Source: Vidua macroura (Eukaryota; Chordata; Aves; Passeriformes; Viduidae). From it: a stretch of 64,000 bases of DNA. The DNA is taken from positions 47,032,269 through 47,096,268 of the forward strand of contig NC_071575.1 in assembly GCF_024509145.1 (NCBI RefSeq), written 5' to 3'. The notes under the pieces were generated by a model. The model was not told the DNA's origin. It made no database searches and worked only from the letters and a program-made list of their open reading frames with translations. Below, piece by piece: positions 49,736 to 62,927 of this stretch. A program made the translations under genes and the position numbers. Each line of letters starts with the position of its first letter. Within the stretch, counting starts at the first letter, position 1.

Positions 49736-52700
49736 AGATCAGAATGATTTGGATTTTTTTTAATGGGTCCTAAATAGAGCAAATCCCTACATGTATATAT
49801 CTTATACATGACTAAGATGGTGAATTATCCTCATATCCAACTAGAGGATTACCATTCTAGGGAGAGGACCTTCAGCTGCTGCATACACACTCCATACAAA
49901 CTGATGAACATGGATTTTGTTTTCAAATAAAGTAGTGAGACACTCTAGGATCTAAAACATTTATATAGACCATAAACACATCCATAAATTAATATATTAG
50001 AAGAATATAAGTACAATATTATATATTTAATTTTTGAATAAGGTGTAAAACATATCCATTTAAAATTTTCCCTTTTGCTCTTTTTTAAGTCTTCTGATTT
50101 TCTGAACTGTTTTAAAATATATATCAGATTTGGATCCTAAGCAGAAAAAGTTGACAATATATTCTGGACTTGCAAGAGCAAAATGGGGATTACAGTCTCT
50201 CTTCTCACAGGCAATATGAACATCATTCACTCTAAGGAATTACAACAAGGATTCCAAATCCTTTCAGATTCTGGGCTCATAGCAGTATCAACCACTGCTT
50301 TTGTTCCAAGTCACTGGGGGAAAGGAAAAATTACTGATTTTCATAAAGAACATACACATTTAAGAACTTTTGCAGGGTATGTGAGCAATATGCTGTAGTC
50401 ATTCTGCTACTGCATGCCAATTGGTTCAAAATCTGACCTCTGTGTGTCCATAAAGGATACTTCCCAAATCAATCAGTAATCTGAAATTGTTCTACAAGTA
50501 TTACATACACATAATAATAATTATTAAATCATTATGCTAGAGCCTTATTTGCCAGTTTGTCTATCAGAGATACTTTAAAAAATATATAGTCTCACAAATT
50601 TATATTTGTTGAAATTTTTGCTATAACAGTTCTCAAATTCTGAGTGTGGTTTATTTTCTTCCTAAGTCAAAGATCATTTTGAGTATCAGCTAGTCATACG
50701 AGTCTATGTTAGCTCACCTTTTGTACTTCGATCAAATTTCCATAGCAATCTCCAATCAGTTTATTCTTAGAAAGCACATGGGAGACCAATCAGGAATATA
50801 TGAATACAGCCACCATAACCTGTTGTGTTCAAAAGGGTTCTTCATGAGATAACATTAAATATTGCACAACTTTTAGCTTCCTGCAGATGAAGCTCATGAT
50901 AAAAGCAGTATTGATGTGTTTTATTTGTTCACTTTATGAATTGCAACTATGAGACAAAGAACAAAAAAGTAAACCTTTACTCAGCCCATTCTAGTATCAG
51001 TTATATTATTATTAATATATTATAAAGCAGGAGTATGACTGGTAGATTAGATATACCAAGTTTGATTACTTCCAGCCTGAAGTAATGCTCTGTGCTAATA
51101 GGAGCAAATCTCTGTTCACGTTCTCTGTATACCAGGAGCTGACATGTTTGCCAGCCCTGCTGCAACCACCTAGAGAATGTACTTGTTGCTACCATGTCAC
51201 ACATCATGAGTTTCAGCAAATAGTATATACAGCCGCACACAGGAATTGAAACAAGCCACACAGAGAACTAAATGTAGTTGCTAGCAGAAATTTCTAGAAT
51301 AGCCCAGGAGGGCTTTTACAAATCAGGACATGAAGAGTCCCTTATAATCTAAATTTCCCTTGGTGGTTAACTGCTGCTGCATTAGCAAATCTCGTGAACT
51401 GGAAAACTTTGCTGAGCTGTCTCGCATATAGTTACACCGTTGAAATGCGAAATACAGCTGTTAAGAGTCTTTGCAATCTTTAAGTATTTTCAAAAGTATT
51501 AATTCAATCACACATCTATTGGAGTTATAGTATGCTATACCTGTTCACAAACCACAGGTAATAGCTGATTAAAACATACATAACAAACATGCACAAAAAA
51601 ACTTTTAAGTATTTTAAAGGAGAAAAGTGTAATTTAGAATTAGCTGAAAAAACAGCAGACTTTAGAAGAGTGGGAGACAACAGCTCCAAAGCTGCAGATT
51701 TACAGACTTACTGTAAATACTTAAACCCCAACCCACTTTATGCATTCACAAACTCTGTAGTCTTTTCAACACCACAAATGGCCACAGGATTACAAAAGAG
51801 AATTGAAAAAAAAGGGAAGTTGGAAGGCCAGCTACTCAAAACTCTCTCAAAGAAAATCACTGAGATAATTTCTCAAAAAGGATAGGCAAAGAGGGAAATA
51901 AAGAGGAGAAAATATTCTATATGAACATGCTCAACTGTTTCAATTATAAAAACTAAGAAGCATCTAGAAAAAGTTTCAGATATTAAGATGCACTTTTTTC
52001 TGCTAAATTTAGGTTCAGACACTTTAAGGCCTTTGTTTTGCTAAATTAGGTTTAACTTAATGTTAGTTAACATATACTCACATCATAAATTTCTCCCACT
52101 AAGGAATCACTCCAATTTTCACTTCGCCACCACTGTCAGTTTTAAAACCTGTCTCTAGATATTGTGCAATAACATAGGGGTCTTAGAAGGTTACAAGAGG
52201 CCCATGAGAGATTGTTCTGAAAATTTCCTGGCATTGCAAGGTATTTAAAAGATGTTACAATAAATGTATGTCAACTATACCAACATTCTCCTTTAGTTAT
52301 CAAAGGTATGCACGCTGTTCCTATGAAGTAGTAGTAGTAGTATTGACCTGGAACAATTAATATTCTTCACAAGTTTTACAACAACATCACCACTCACATT
52401 GAGGAAAATGTAGTTAACAACAAAGTCTATGGAAGCTATTTCTACTTTAATCAGAAATGTGACACCATCTCATCATAAGCTGCATGGAACAATGAATTTA
52501 AATCTCTAATTCTGTCTCATGGATTCAGGTAAGCTGTATCAATTAAGGATACAGAAAATAATTTGCAATCACATTTTCCCTGGTAATGTTAAACAGGTAA
52601 GCCTTTGAACTCAAAGTGCAAACTAAAACAAGTTTTTTGTGGAAAAAGTACTATTATCAGTGTCCTATAGGACTGAGGAACACACTGTGCATGATCACAC

Positions 52701-54079
52701 ATTTAAAAATCTTACAACAGTATTTCTTTACTAAGGTCAAACTCAGCACCAGTTTAAAAATAACCTGTTCTGAGGGCGAAGGGGATCTTATGCAGACGCA
52801 AACATCACAGCAGGCCTTCTGGGTGTACATGATGCTATTATCCTTTGCTTGCTGACAACATACTTCCCTTTATATGGCAAGACCACACTTCTGTCATTAC
52901 AGTTGCCCTAGTTCTGGAAACATCAAAGTTATTGTTCTGAGAATGCACTAATTTATCCCTTAAAGCAAACATATAAAGCAAAACATAACACAATATATAA
53001 TGCTCACTAGCTATCTCTTTTTTGCCTTAAGATATACCCTATTAATTACTGAAACTCTAAATGGCACTATGTTACAGATGATGGGTTTATGAGAACAATA
53101 ATTTTAAGTTTTTACTCCTACCTTTTACCTTCCCTAGTCCAAAATTTTGCTTATGTACTAATTTTTTACATTTCACAAAGGTAGCAGTAAAAAAGATATC
53201 TACAATAGCAGGGAAAATCAGAGCTGAGACTAGGCTGGCTAGAGTGTTCTGCTCCATATTGGCAGAAGACACAGGTCAAGTTCAAATCAATTTAAGTTCT
53301 ATTTATGAAATAAATGAAAAAGATTTTTGTCAGTTCTTCCTACATAAAGTCATTAAATTACAGACATGACAGGAAAATTTGTAGGTAACCCCTGTCTTCC
53401 CTTCCAGATTCTATCAAATTAATTTTTTCACCTTCATTTTACGTGTTTTTTATACTTTATTCCTCACACATTTTTCTCTGATTTTCAGTCCTTTATGAAT
53501 GAATTCAGTAAGACTTCATTGAAAACTTAACAAGTGAGCAAACAACTGCTTGTGTACTTTAGCAGGCTCCACTTCTCACTTGGGAACCACTGCCCTCATA
53601 TGTTGTCAAACCACTTCCCTTTACTATGACTATAGTATGTCAAACATGTCCCAGTCTTCAGACCTCTGCCTGCAGCCTTCCACCCACCCCAGTAATTGTT
53701 GTACCACACACATCTGCCTGAACCTACTCATCATTTCTGCTTCAGAGAATTTACAATCTAGTTATAAAACCTAAATGAAATCTTACCATTCTCTGTATGG
53801 TTCAGCTATTAACAAAACAGGTTTTCAACAGCATGGCTGGGTCTTGTAGAAACAGTTCTGCTTCTGTAGAAGCAGTTATAAGACAAATATCACAGCCACA
53901 TATACAGAAAAAGAGGTTTTTAGAAACTCCACTTCCATGCTATAAAATAAATTAAAAACATCATAATGCTTATTGTAAACATTAATTAGCAATGTTAGCC
54001 TTGATAGTGTATAGCTATTATGCCTCACATCTTAAAAGTTCCATTGCTGAAATTCCATTTGATGTAAACAAACAAAATA
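49736..54079. other. Intronic DNA without recognised gene
   Basis: Unique AT-rich sequence with a short GTA repeat (52328-52342). Open frames at plus 50183-50398 and plus 51589-51885 show no family match or splice context. Confidence 0.5.
52328..52342. repeat. (GTA)5 microsatellite
   Basis: Five GTA units in a row. Confidence 0.9.
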
Positions 54080-54225
54080 ATTCGGATTGGAAAGGACCTC
54101 AGGAAGTTATCTATTCAGCTTATGGCCAAAACAGATGCAACTGGAAAGGCAGATGAGGATGCTTGGGTTTTTGCTAGTCCAGTTTCAATTAAGGCTGGAG
54201 GTTTCATAGCCTCTCTGGCTATGAG
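54080..54225 (-). mobile_element. CR1 LINE 3' relic, old
   Basis: The plus strand reads ttcggattggaaaggacctc, aggaagttatctattcagct, then gtccagtttcaattaaggct, ggaggtttcatagcctctct and ggctatg. Reversed, this is the CR1 end with the block that encodes PREVMKPPAL-type sequence before the 3' UTR. Strongly diverged, terminal octamer not clear. Confidence 0.68.
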
Positions 54226-54987
54226 GTGATTCTAATCTTGTTTTCTTCCCCCCCCTCCATGTGTATAGTCAGAATGCCCCTTTGCTGCAATTGTGGCCCC
54301 TGTCGTGTTCTTCTGCTGTGCATCTCTGAGAAGGACTTTTCTCTGTAGCTAATCATCAGATAGACAGTTGGCAGTAACGATAAGTCCCAAATACAAATAC
54401 ATATGCATGTTTTTAAAGCTAAATGTTGTTCAATTGCACTTTTCAGGAACAGCTGATTGCGCATAACAAACTAATGTTACTTTCATCAATATAATTTCCC
54501 TAGAAAATACAGTGATTATAAGGTTAATTATCATTTTAAACCTGATAATTTGCCATTCCCTTGCCTTTACCTTTGCTAACAAGTTGAAAAGACAGAAAAC
54601 AAGGCCAAGACTATTTATTACATGCAAAAATATTCATGTCCACAATATACTCAGCACAGGTCAAGACTCATGGTGTTTCTTCCAACTTCACCGATTAGAT
54701 TGGAAATAAATATTTTTCATGTGTAAGCAAAATTCACTTTGTCAGCCTATGTGTAGTTAATTGAAAGATTCCTAGAAGAAACATTCTGTAGTTAATATTT
54801 ATGGTTGCTCATAAGACAACTGACTAAACTGGCTTAAGGGAAGTTATTACTGAAAGATACCAAGTCAGCTGTGGCTATATTTAATCTATGATTTGTCCAA
54901 GAACACAATGTTTGATATATCCTGTAAAACAAAATATCACCTCAGTATTTCCCAAATTGTACACAAAATAAAAATAGGCTAACAGCC

Positions 54988-55011
54988 AAAAAAAAAAAAA
55001 AAAAAAAAAAA
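54988..55011 (+). repeat. A24 homopolymer
   Basis: Twenty-four A residues, no recognised retroposed body upstream. Confidence 0.92.
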
Positions 55012-57392
55012 GTATTTAGGTATCTTTTTGCATACAATGAACCAATTTCATTTGGTTAATTGCTTACATCCAGAACTTATAAATAAGCAGGCTTCATCTC
55101 TTAAGAAAAATTACTGTATTCTAGGATTCAAGAACTGCTGAATCATACTGTAACATCCTACATATATTTCTCTGTTAGAGCTTTCATACTACTGCAGATA
55201 GCAAAACTTATCATTGGAATATGAAAGCCTTGATGCCAAGGAACTGGATCTCTTTGAAAGATAATGATTTCATACAGAAGAGAGTAAGCTGATTTCCAGA
55301 GTTATTCTAGAAAAAAAGCCTCTGTGTCATTACTCCATCTCCACTTAAGTATAGAACAATGTCTTCGTAATAGATAATAGAGCATCTTTAGGTCCAAAAT
55401 GTGTACTGTTCACAATTCAAGTAAAGCAATATGAAGGTATACCCTTAAAATAGTGAGTTTATCTTAAACTGAATCTAGCATCTCATGAATTCAGCACTCA
55501 GCATTTCTTAAGTGCAGTGGAACCTAACATTAAATACTTTGATTTGTTATCTTCTCTAGGAATCAGTCAGAACATTGGCTTCACTTTCAAGAGAAGGAAA
55601 TTATTTTCAACACAGTATCAGTTTAACAATCCTCTAAAGTGTCAAGGTATCTGATCAGCAGATTATACAGAGTATGTATTCAGAGCATATATTTAAAAAT
55701 TATGGTCCATCTATGTTATCATAATCAAAAATACACTTGATCTAAAGTGTAAGAAAAACCATATGAATACCCATTAATTTTTTTATCCTATATCATCACA
55801 GATTTTTAGTCTGAATTTACATAAGGAGGTGTCTAATCTGAATACCCTGCAGAGAATGAGCACTGGAATTTCACATTAGTTGCTGAAACAATCATATTGC
55901 CTGCCACTTCCAGCAATGAGATTGTGTAGCTTATTTTACTGACTTGTAAAACCTTTCCTAGTTCCAAGTACCTAAAAACAATGCCAGTCATAAATAACCA
56001 GCAATTACTTCTCAGCAGTTGAGAATGTACAGAGGAAAAACAGGTATCAAATATTTTCCTATAAGAGTTGTCAAAGTTTCTTAAGGTTCAAAGAAAAAAC
56101 ATTCAGGAAACATATACCGATACCTTTCTGATATATACATGGCAGTGGATTCTGCTACAGCAGAGCATATTCCTAGCATCTAAATTATAGCTATTTCAAA
56201 AGGTAAAAACAACATTTTTCTAAACCAAGGCAGGTTTCAAGTTCCTTTTGCTCAACATGACCTTCACAGGACAGTCAGCCATCCTACCATAAGGCAGAGT
56301 TACAGGATCAGAGACAGCTTTCCAGCCAACCAAATCACTGCTGCAATTTCTGCAACATTCCAAGCAGCTGTCCACTTAAATCCAGGACCTCCAACATATT
56401 GTGACTACTCATCATCTAAAATAATATAAAAAACTATTCTATACTGCTCCATTTTTTTAAATTTCTATTGAAAAGGTAAAAATTACATCATTTGGTAAAC
56501 TAGGTTTTTTCCTCTTCTTCATTTGCCTGATCACTAAAAGGTGAAGTAAAAATAATTAAATTGAATTAATAAATCAGCTAATTTTGAGATTGAAAATTAC
56601 TGTTAACACTCCTCCAACAGCAGAACATGGGGCCTCCCTCTGTAACAATTAGCTGCTAACACCTGATCATCCTGCAATTTGAAGATCACAATATAACCAT
56701 TTTTTCTCACATCTTTCTCACTTTCCAAAGAATCAGACATATATTTTGGTGTAACTACAAATTAACTTGTTTTTATTATTTATATCCTAATCTAGCTGAG
56801 TTGCAACACTACTACAACTCACAGTTATTCCAGTTAAACATGGATAAGTCAATATAATTATCAGTATATACAGTACCAATTCAGTAGCATCAAAATTAAA
56901 GCTGTTCTACACAGGATAATCTATAGATCTGTATTTTTAAGTATTTTGCTTCTGAGGTGGGCAAGACTGTAATCTCCCTCCACTTTCACTACAAAGGGTC
57001 TTAGAGAAATTTTATGCTACTTACCTCAGAAGTAAATTCAACTAAATACCACAGACTGTGCATCTGACTTTAATTATTTTTGTCAAGTCTCTCAATGCTG
57101 CATTTTAAATTACACACAAAGACTATATTATATCCACGAAAACCTAAAACAAACAAACAAACCAACCAAGCCCAAAACTTAAAACAACTGAGAAACCAAT
57201 GAAGTGGATTTAGTAAACTTCCAATGTAGTATTCTAATAGATACTCTAATAAACATTCAGCAAGGAAGAATTTGTTTCTTAATTCAACAGCAAGGTACTT
57301 AATTCAATAGAAAGACCAATAAAATAAAAATCAACCAGAATATGAATTTTGCACAGCACCACTTACAATACTACTGTAGTCTTCCCAATTAT

Positions 57393-57416
57393 TCAATCAA
57401 TCAATCAATCAATCAA
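57393..57416. repeat. (TCAA)6 microsatellite
   Basis: Six perfect TCAA units. Confidence 0.95.
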
Positions 57417-60400
57417 CACCTCTTTCACAAACAGCAAAGGCCATCTGACTTCCCCATCATTACCTCTTTGAAAATAAATATTGTTATTTTTAAATCTCCA
57501 ACTTTCAATTTAATCACTAAATCTGTAACCTGTAACACTCATTTATGTGACTTTTGGCCTAGAGTCTAGCCAGACTCTTTCCAGCAGTGATTCTTGCAAT
57601 CAAGTCTTACCAACTTCCTAGTCATATCCATAGACTTTAAGTGTAACAACCATAACTTTAACAGCAACAGCTTCTTTCCTCCACAACTGCTCATTTTCCA
57701 CAGTAATGCAATCACTGCCTATTAAACCCCTCCTGAGCACTTCATAATACAACCAAGGATAATATACAGTATCTAAAAAGTTTCCTTAGAAATAGGATTT
57801 TACTTTATAAATAGAAGATGCAAGGCTTTCTTCCACCAACTGTATTAACACACTTATAAATAGTACGATACCCACACTAAGAATAGATCATAACACAGAT
57901 AATAGAAGTAGAACCACTTTCTTGATTTTTATCAAGAAAAGAAATGAGAGGTTTTGTTTGGTTTTTTTTCCCAGCTAAAAGGACAGAATAGGAAAAGATT
58001 TTCTGAGGTCACTGAGGCATAGAAACTAAAGTGATTATTTAGCTTCTGTGTCAGCACAACCTCCTTTGCAGTGTCCTACCTGCCAGAAGACAGATGACTT
58101 GGTACTGAGACCTAAGTACAAACAAAAATAGAATAGAAATTGGAAGACTTAAGGAGGCCAAGCAGAGGTATTCATAAAAGGTTGTCTAGTATTTTTGTCA
58201 GAAAGACACTTTCTTAAACGTAATGCAAGAACCATTAGATACCCATTCACATTATATCTATCAGAATTTAGTAGAAAATCTTTTCATAATTACAACTAAT
58301 TCAAATTCAAGGCAGTTCCTTCAGTAAGTACCTTCTTACTGATATTTATTTTACTAAGCTAGTCTCAATAATGAAATTCCAATTAGTGATCTTCTATGGA
58401 TAGCTAATATTCAGTTTGCACAATTTGAGAACTCTTGTTTTCATCAACTAAACAAGACTACATTCCTTCGAAAATTGCATTATTCAGGTTTGTGTGTATA
58501 GGCTGAAACTTGTTGAACCATCACAAAAAATCATCACCACAACTATCTTTTCCAGTTCTCATTTCTGAACAGATGCCAGTGAGGGACACAGCAGCAGAAA
58601 CAACCTCAAATGCAGTACTTTGATTCTTCCTCCAGAATGATAATCTGCACTAGATTTTTCAAAGATCAAGCTCATATAAATGCTTAGCAGTTTACCCAAA
58701 ATAAAGGAGTTTACTGAAAGGTCTGAGTATATTCTTACTGTCAGAGGAAGAAGTGACAGAAGCCACTTAATATCCTTAATATCCTAAGGATAAGAAGGAT
58801 AGGAGACAAGAAGTATGATTTGGGTTTTTTTTTTTAATGTGAAAGAATTTTCTATGTAGAAAGTTGGGTTTGTATTTAAAGCAATTATGCTCCTATATGA
58901 GAACTGAAAAGAAGCTGACAAAATATACAACACTTATTTCCTTATTTTTAGTTGATCTTTAAAAACATGTTTTTAAACATACTGCCCATTTAGCTTTTAT
59001 AGTTCACACTTTTAAAAGCAGTTTACCATTCAGGATGTACAGAACAAACAGCATGGTTCCCTTCTTTTTTTCCTCAGATTAATTTAGCAAAGCTATTTTT
59101 ATTTTACACATAAGAACACATTCTAAATTAGCAATGGAGGGACACCTGGCAACCTGTCCAGCAAGTAAGTTCCTGCTCTCAGTCAAACATTGGAGAAGGT
59201 GTTCTCTCTATTACAGACATAGCACAACCTTTAAATTAACCTCTAATTTTTGAACTCAAGGTTAAAATTAGTGTCTGTGAATATTTGCAACCTTAACTTT
59301 TCATCATTTGAAAATCTAAGCACTGACTTTTTTTCTAAATTAAGACAGGAATTTTGGAATAAAAAGACGATATGATTGTACAATCAGGACAGGAGGATTT
59401 CCATAAAGGCAACCAAAATGAATTCTAGACCTAAAAATCACTCTTTGGCAACATCTTTTTATAACAATGCCTGCATTTGTACACAGTAAAAAACAAATTA
59501 CATACAGGTTACGTTGGCAAAAATATCCCTTAATCTGCAGTAGAAGAGCACTATCTCTATAAGTGCTGGGAAGTGCAGCTGCAGAATGTATTCCCAGGAA
59601 CTGCATGAGCTGTACAACCCCCACTGTGACACATACAGCTCCAGCTACGATGCTGCTGGCACTCAAACTTTACAGAGTGAAACCAGCTGAGAGAACACTA
59701 CGTATCTTATAACTCATTCCGCAATATCTGATAAAGTTCTACACAACTGTTGAGATCTACCTCAGCTAAGCTCTTACAAAAGAGATGCCTGTTTCAACAC
59801 AAAAGTTAGTGAAAAATCCAGGTCTGCCTGGCAAAAACAAGCATTCATCTTTGAAAGATTATGTAATCTGCTACATGGCTATTTTTCCTCTTTGAAGACA
59901 AACAAATGCATTTTCCAAACTAAAAATACAACATATTTTTTTATTTTTTAAATCCATTTAAGAGATAGAAAGGTAGTACTCTGGAACACAGAATAACTGA
60001 AATTACTTCATTTATTTAAAAATTATTCCTGTTTTGATTTTCAGTGTATTAAGTCCCAGTAATATAGCAGTACCTAAATTAGGCATTGAGTGAGCAATCA
60101 AGTTAAGAACCAGAACATTTTGTTTAGTTATGAATCAACTTAAAATTGTGAGTTCAAAAGTTACAGCATGTAATATTGAGCTCTCCTAATTCTGGTAACA
60201 ATAAAAATTAGTTCAAGCTAAAGGGAAAATATAATCTAAAGGCTGAGGTAAGATATAACTATCTGTAAAACACTAAATGGCACTAAACTGCAATTAAAGA
60301 AATAATTTTTTACTACCAACTTATCTCCATTGGTTTTACCTGATTCTAATTTAATATTTTTAAAGACTAACGCCATTTAAAATATTTTGTCTAAAACAAG

Positions 60401-60580
60401 GTAAATGCACATTTGTTCATACAGTGGCTAATTTGACAGCTATGATTGAGATGAGTGATTCACCTACATCAGATACAGAGACTGAGATGACAGAGAGACA
60501 TGCAGTCTTCATTCAGTACCTTTACCAAGTCCTTGAGTACTTGGGTGTTCATTTGTAATCAAAGTGATAAAATAAATACA

Positions 60581-60586
<6 letters not shown>

Positions 60587-60623
<37 letters not shown>
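60587..60623. repeat. (TA)18 microsatellite
   Basis: An uninterrupted TA run of 37 bases, preceded by acatatatg. It lies about 2.3 kb downstream of the IMMP2L exon. Likely polymorphic in length. Confidence 0.95.
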
Positions 60624-60626
<3 letters not shown>

Positions 60627-60742
60627 TATCAAGAACTAGATTGGAAAATAGAGGAAAAACTTTTGGATCTGCAAGCAGTATCAGAATCATGACCACAGGC
60701 TCACTGGTTCTCTTCTGAGCATCCCGGTTCACCAAGACTTAC

Positions 60743-61194
60743 TCACCTCTTTGCTTTCTTCATACCATCAGAGATACCATCCAGAAGGATGGCTGCTGTT
60801 TCTACCACAATTCCTAAAGGGATTGTTGAGATCCCAACTAGCAAAGTCCATTGTAAGTAGAAGGTCAATAGCCAAAGACATGAGCTTGAATGGCCCTGGT
60901 CATGCTGCCGTGAAGGAGTATGTTGCTTCAGCTCTTGTTCTGCAAAAGACCACCCTTCCTCAACTTCTAAACTATCTTCAGCTACAACTTGGCAAAGAGG
61001 AGACAGTGGACAAATGTAAAGCAGCCAACAAGGATACAAAACAAAGGTTTACATATCCATTTGCCTATCTCAGTCACACCAATACTTTTTCAACTGCATT
61101 TCTGAGAGGATCAGTAAAGGAGCATCTGATGGGACATTGGCCTTCCTCGTTCATGCCTTACCTAAACCAGGTTCTGAGGACCAGCAAGTGAAAT
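60743..61194. other. Unexplained block open on both strands, splice-like ends on minus strand
   Basis: This block has a more even base composition than its surroundings. The plus strand is open for 146 codons (60751-61191; first ATG at 60880), and the minus strand for 98 codons ending at 60743. On the minus strand a strong donor, GAG|GTGAGT, lies at 60747/60746, and a possible acceptor, CTGTCTCCTCTTTGCCAAG, ends at 60988. Together they bound a 241-base candidate exon with the same strand as IMMP2L. Its reading includes a hydrophobic run (WTLLVGISTIPLGIVVETAA). I recognise no protein family on either strand. It could be an alternative or cryptic exon, a non-coding RNA exon, a decayed retroposed gene, or chance. 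Confidence 0.3.
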
Positions 61195-62927
61195 TCATGC
61201 ATATATGTGAGTTATAGAAATAATAAGTAAACAATCAAAATGAAAAAGATAAAAGTATTAACCAATTTACACAATAGAAACATTGTATAGCAAAATTAAG
61301 CCTCAAAAACTGACTAGCACAAAATCACATCCAGATACTATACCCTGCAAGACTTTATCACACAATTAAAAACTTAACAATACAATAAGGAAGCAGGTCA
61401 AAACTGCTTCTAAAAAACCTGTATCATGAGGTACTTAAAATTTGTTACTGAAAATGTAAACATTGAATGATATTTTATACTAAAACTATCCAAGAAATAA
61501 TTTTTCATTTGTTCAACTTCCTTTGTATTGATCTTAAAGTACTTTTGGAATACTCTTATCTGATTATCTAGTGGACTTCCCAAAGACTGAGAAAAGCTTC
61601 TGTACAATGTGTGAATACAACTTTTTCTATGTGGATCTACATAAACTCCAAGATTAGGGAAAAGCTTCCAAACATACAAAAACCTCCACAGCATTTAAAA
61701 TACTAGTTTTCATACTCAAACATACAGCAAAGTGAAAATAACCAATGCAGATGGCTCAGAGAGAATCACAAACGTTCACGGAGTATAACAAGAATGAAAC
61801 TGCTAATTTTGTTTTCTGATCAGAGAACCTTCTCATTTTCTGTTCAGTCTATTAATTACTAATCAGTTATACTGACTCTTTTAAACAATCACCAGAGCAT
61901 GACTTGGGCAGAGGGATGCACACAGAGGCAGAATCACATTTTACAGCAATCATTAAGTGACCTGAAATTGACGTCCTTTTGCAGTAGTATCTGTAGCAAA
62001 TATGAATAAATTCATATTTGTAGCTAGACTATTTACAGAAAATTTTACATGACAGAAAATGAGACAGATCACAGTGCTAATTTTAAGTGTCTAGCAAAAG
62101 AAGAGAATTGTCTTACAAATTACCACTACAGTGAAGAAGTAGGCAAAAAATGGGACAATTAGAAGAGATATATGACAAAAAGGCAGGCAGATAATATGGC
62201 TTCCAAAGACATTTTTGTTACAATTTACATATTGTGCATTTCACTTACAAAACTAAAACCTTAAGCTTAAACTCTCCAAGCATATAATATGAGTATGTAT
62301 TATATCCCTGAGTCAGTTATGAGCACTTTGACATTGTATTTCTATATTATATTAAGGCTGAAATGGAGTTTCTGTCCTCTGTTAGTCTGGAGTATTTTCT
62401 ACAGCGAAACACTGCCACCTTTTGGCTTGATACATAGACCTTCCAATTTTAAATATAGAACTCTTATATTTTGCTCCATTTGTCCTTTATGGAGGTGGTT
62501 GAATCCTTGAGATCTTATCTAAAATTTTATTCAGTAGACATACTTCACCAGAAAGAAAAGCATACAGTACTAGTCAATAAGGAAATTTTTTCTCAGAAGT
62601 ACATAGCCAAGCAACTTAAAATAATACTACTTTAAACCACATAATGTTTTATCTATTTTCTATCTCACAACTCTTTGTTCTTGGCAGTTTTGGTACACAT
62701 ATACACTGCATCACGTGATATGTTGCATTTCATTCCTTTCAAGTAAAAGCTTGATAATGCATTCTTTGAACACCTGAGTTTTTAAAGCAGATGATAGAAA
62801 TAACAATAATGCATTATTTAAAATGTTAGGTTCCTTGCTCATGTATATACCTACATTATTGTAGATGAAACACCGATAGTTCAACATCTACATAAGCATG
62901 TATTGAAATGTATGCAAAATTACTTAC
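61195..62927. other. Intronic DNA next to the exon, without recognised gene
   Basis: AT-rich unique sequence. A minus frame of 94 codons (61694-61410) has no family resemblance. No transposon recognised. Confidence 0.5.
62922..62927 (-). promoter_or_regulatory. IMMP2L: 5' splice site (GTAAGT) of the IMMP2L exon
   Basis: The minus strand reads CTGGT|GTAAGT. A cut one codon position earlier (CTG|GTGTAA) is possible, but it is a weaker donor and would not leave the split Val codon expected from the family. The GTAAGT choice is preferred. Confidence 0.85.

Larger units (their letters stand above)
54226..60586. other. Intronic DNA without recognised gene
   Basis: Unique AT-rich sequence with an A24 run (54988-55011) and a TCAA array (57393-57416). 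The minus frame at 59666-59340 has a hydrophobic start but no recognised family. Confidence 0.5.
1..62927 (-). other. IMMP2L: IMMP2L intron downstream of the exon (first 63 kb, incomplete)
   Basis: Everything left of the exon is intron in the direction of transcription (right to left). The intron does not end within the window: I saw no sequence that could encode the next conserved exon (the Lys-containing segment beginning SPKNP in the human protein). IMMP2L introns are known to be very long in vertebrates, so 63 kb of repeats and AT-rich unique DNA is expected. In mammals this gene hosts LRRN3 as a nested gene; no leucine-rich-repeat reading frame occurs here. The intron is inferred from the single exon, and other short exons could have been missed. 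Confidence 0.85.

Noticed and set aside
50183..50398. 71-codon frame starting MGITVSLL
   Set aside because: Begins with ATG and has mixed composition, but there is no known family, no splice sites of note, and such lengths are common by chance.
57391..57420. Start of a CRISPR-like or satellite array
   Set aside because: It is a plain tetranucleotide microsatellite in a vertebrate intron with no spacers.
59340..59666. 108-codon minus-strand frame with a hydrophobic start (VAGAVCVTVGVVQLMQFLGI)
   Set aside because: Tempting as a membrane segment, but no homolog recognised, the second half is noise-like, and the start codon is not ATG.
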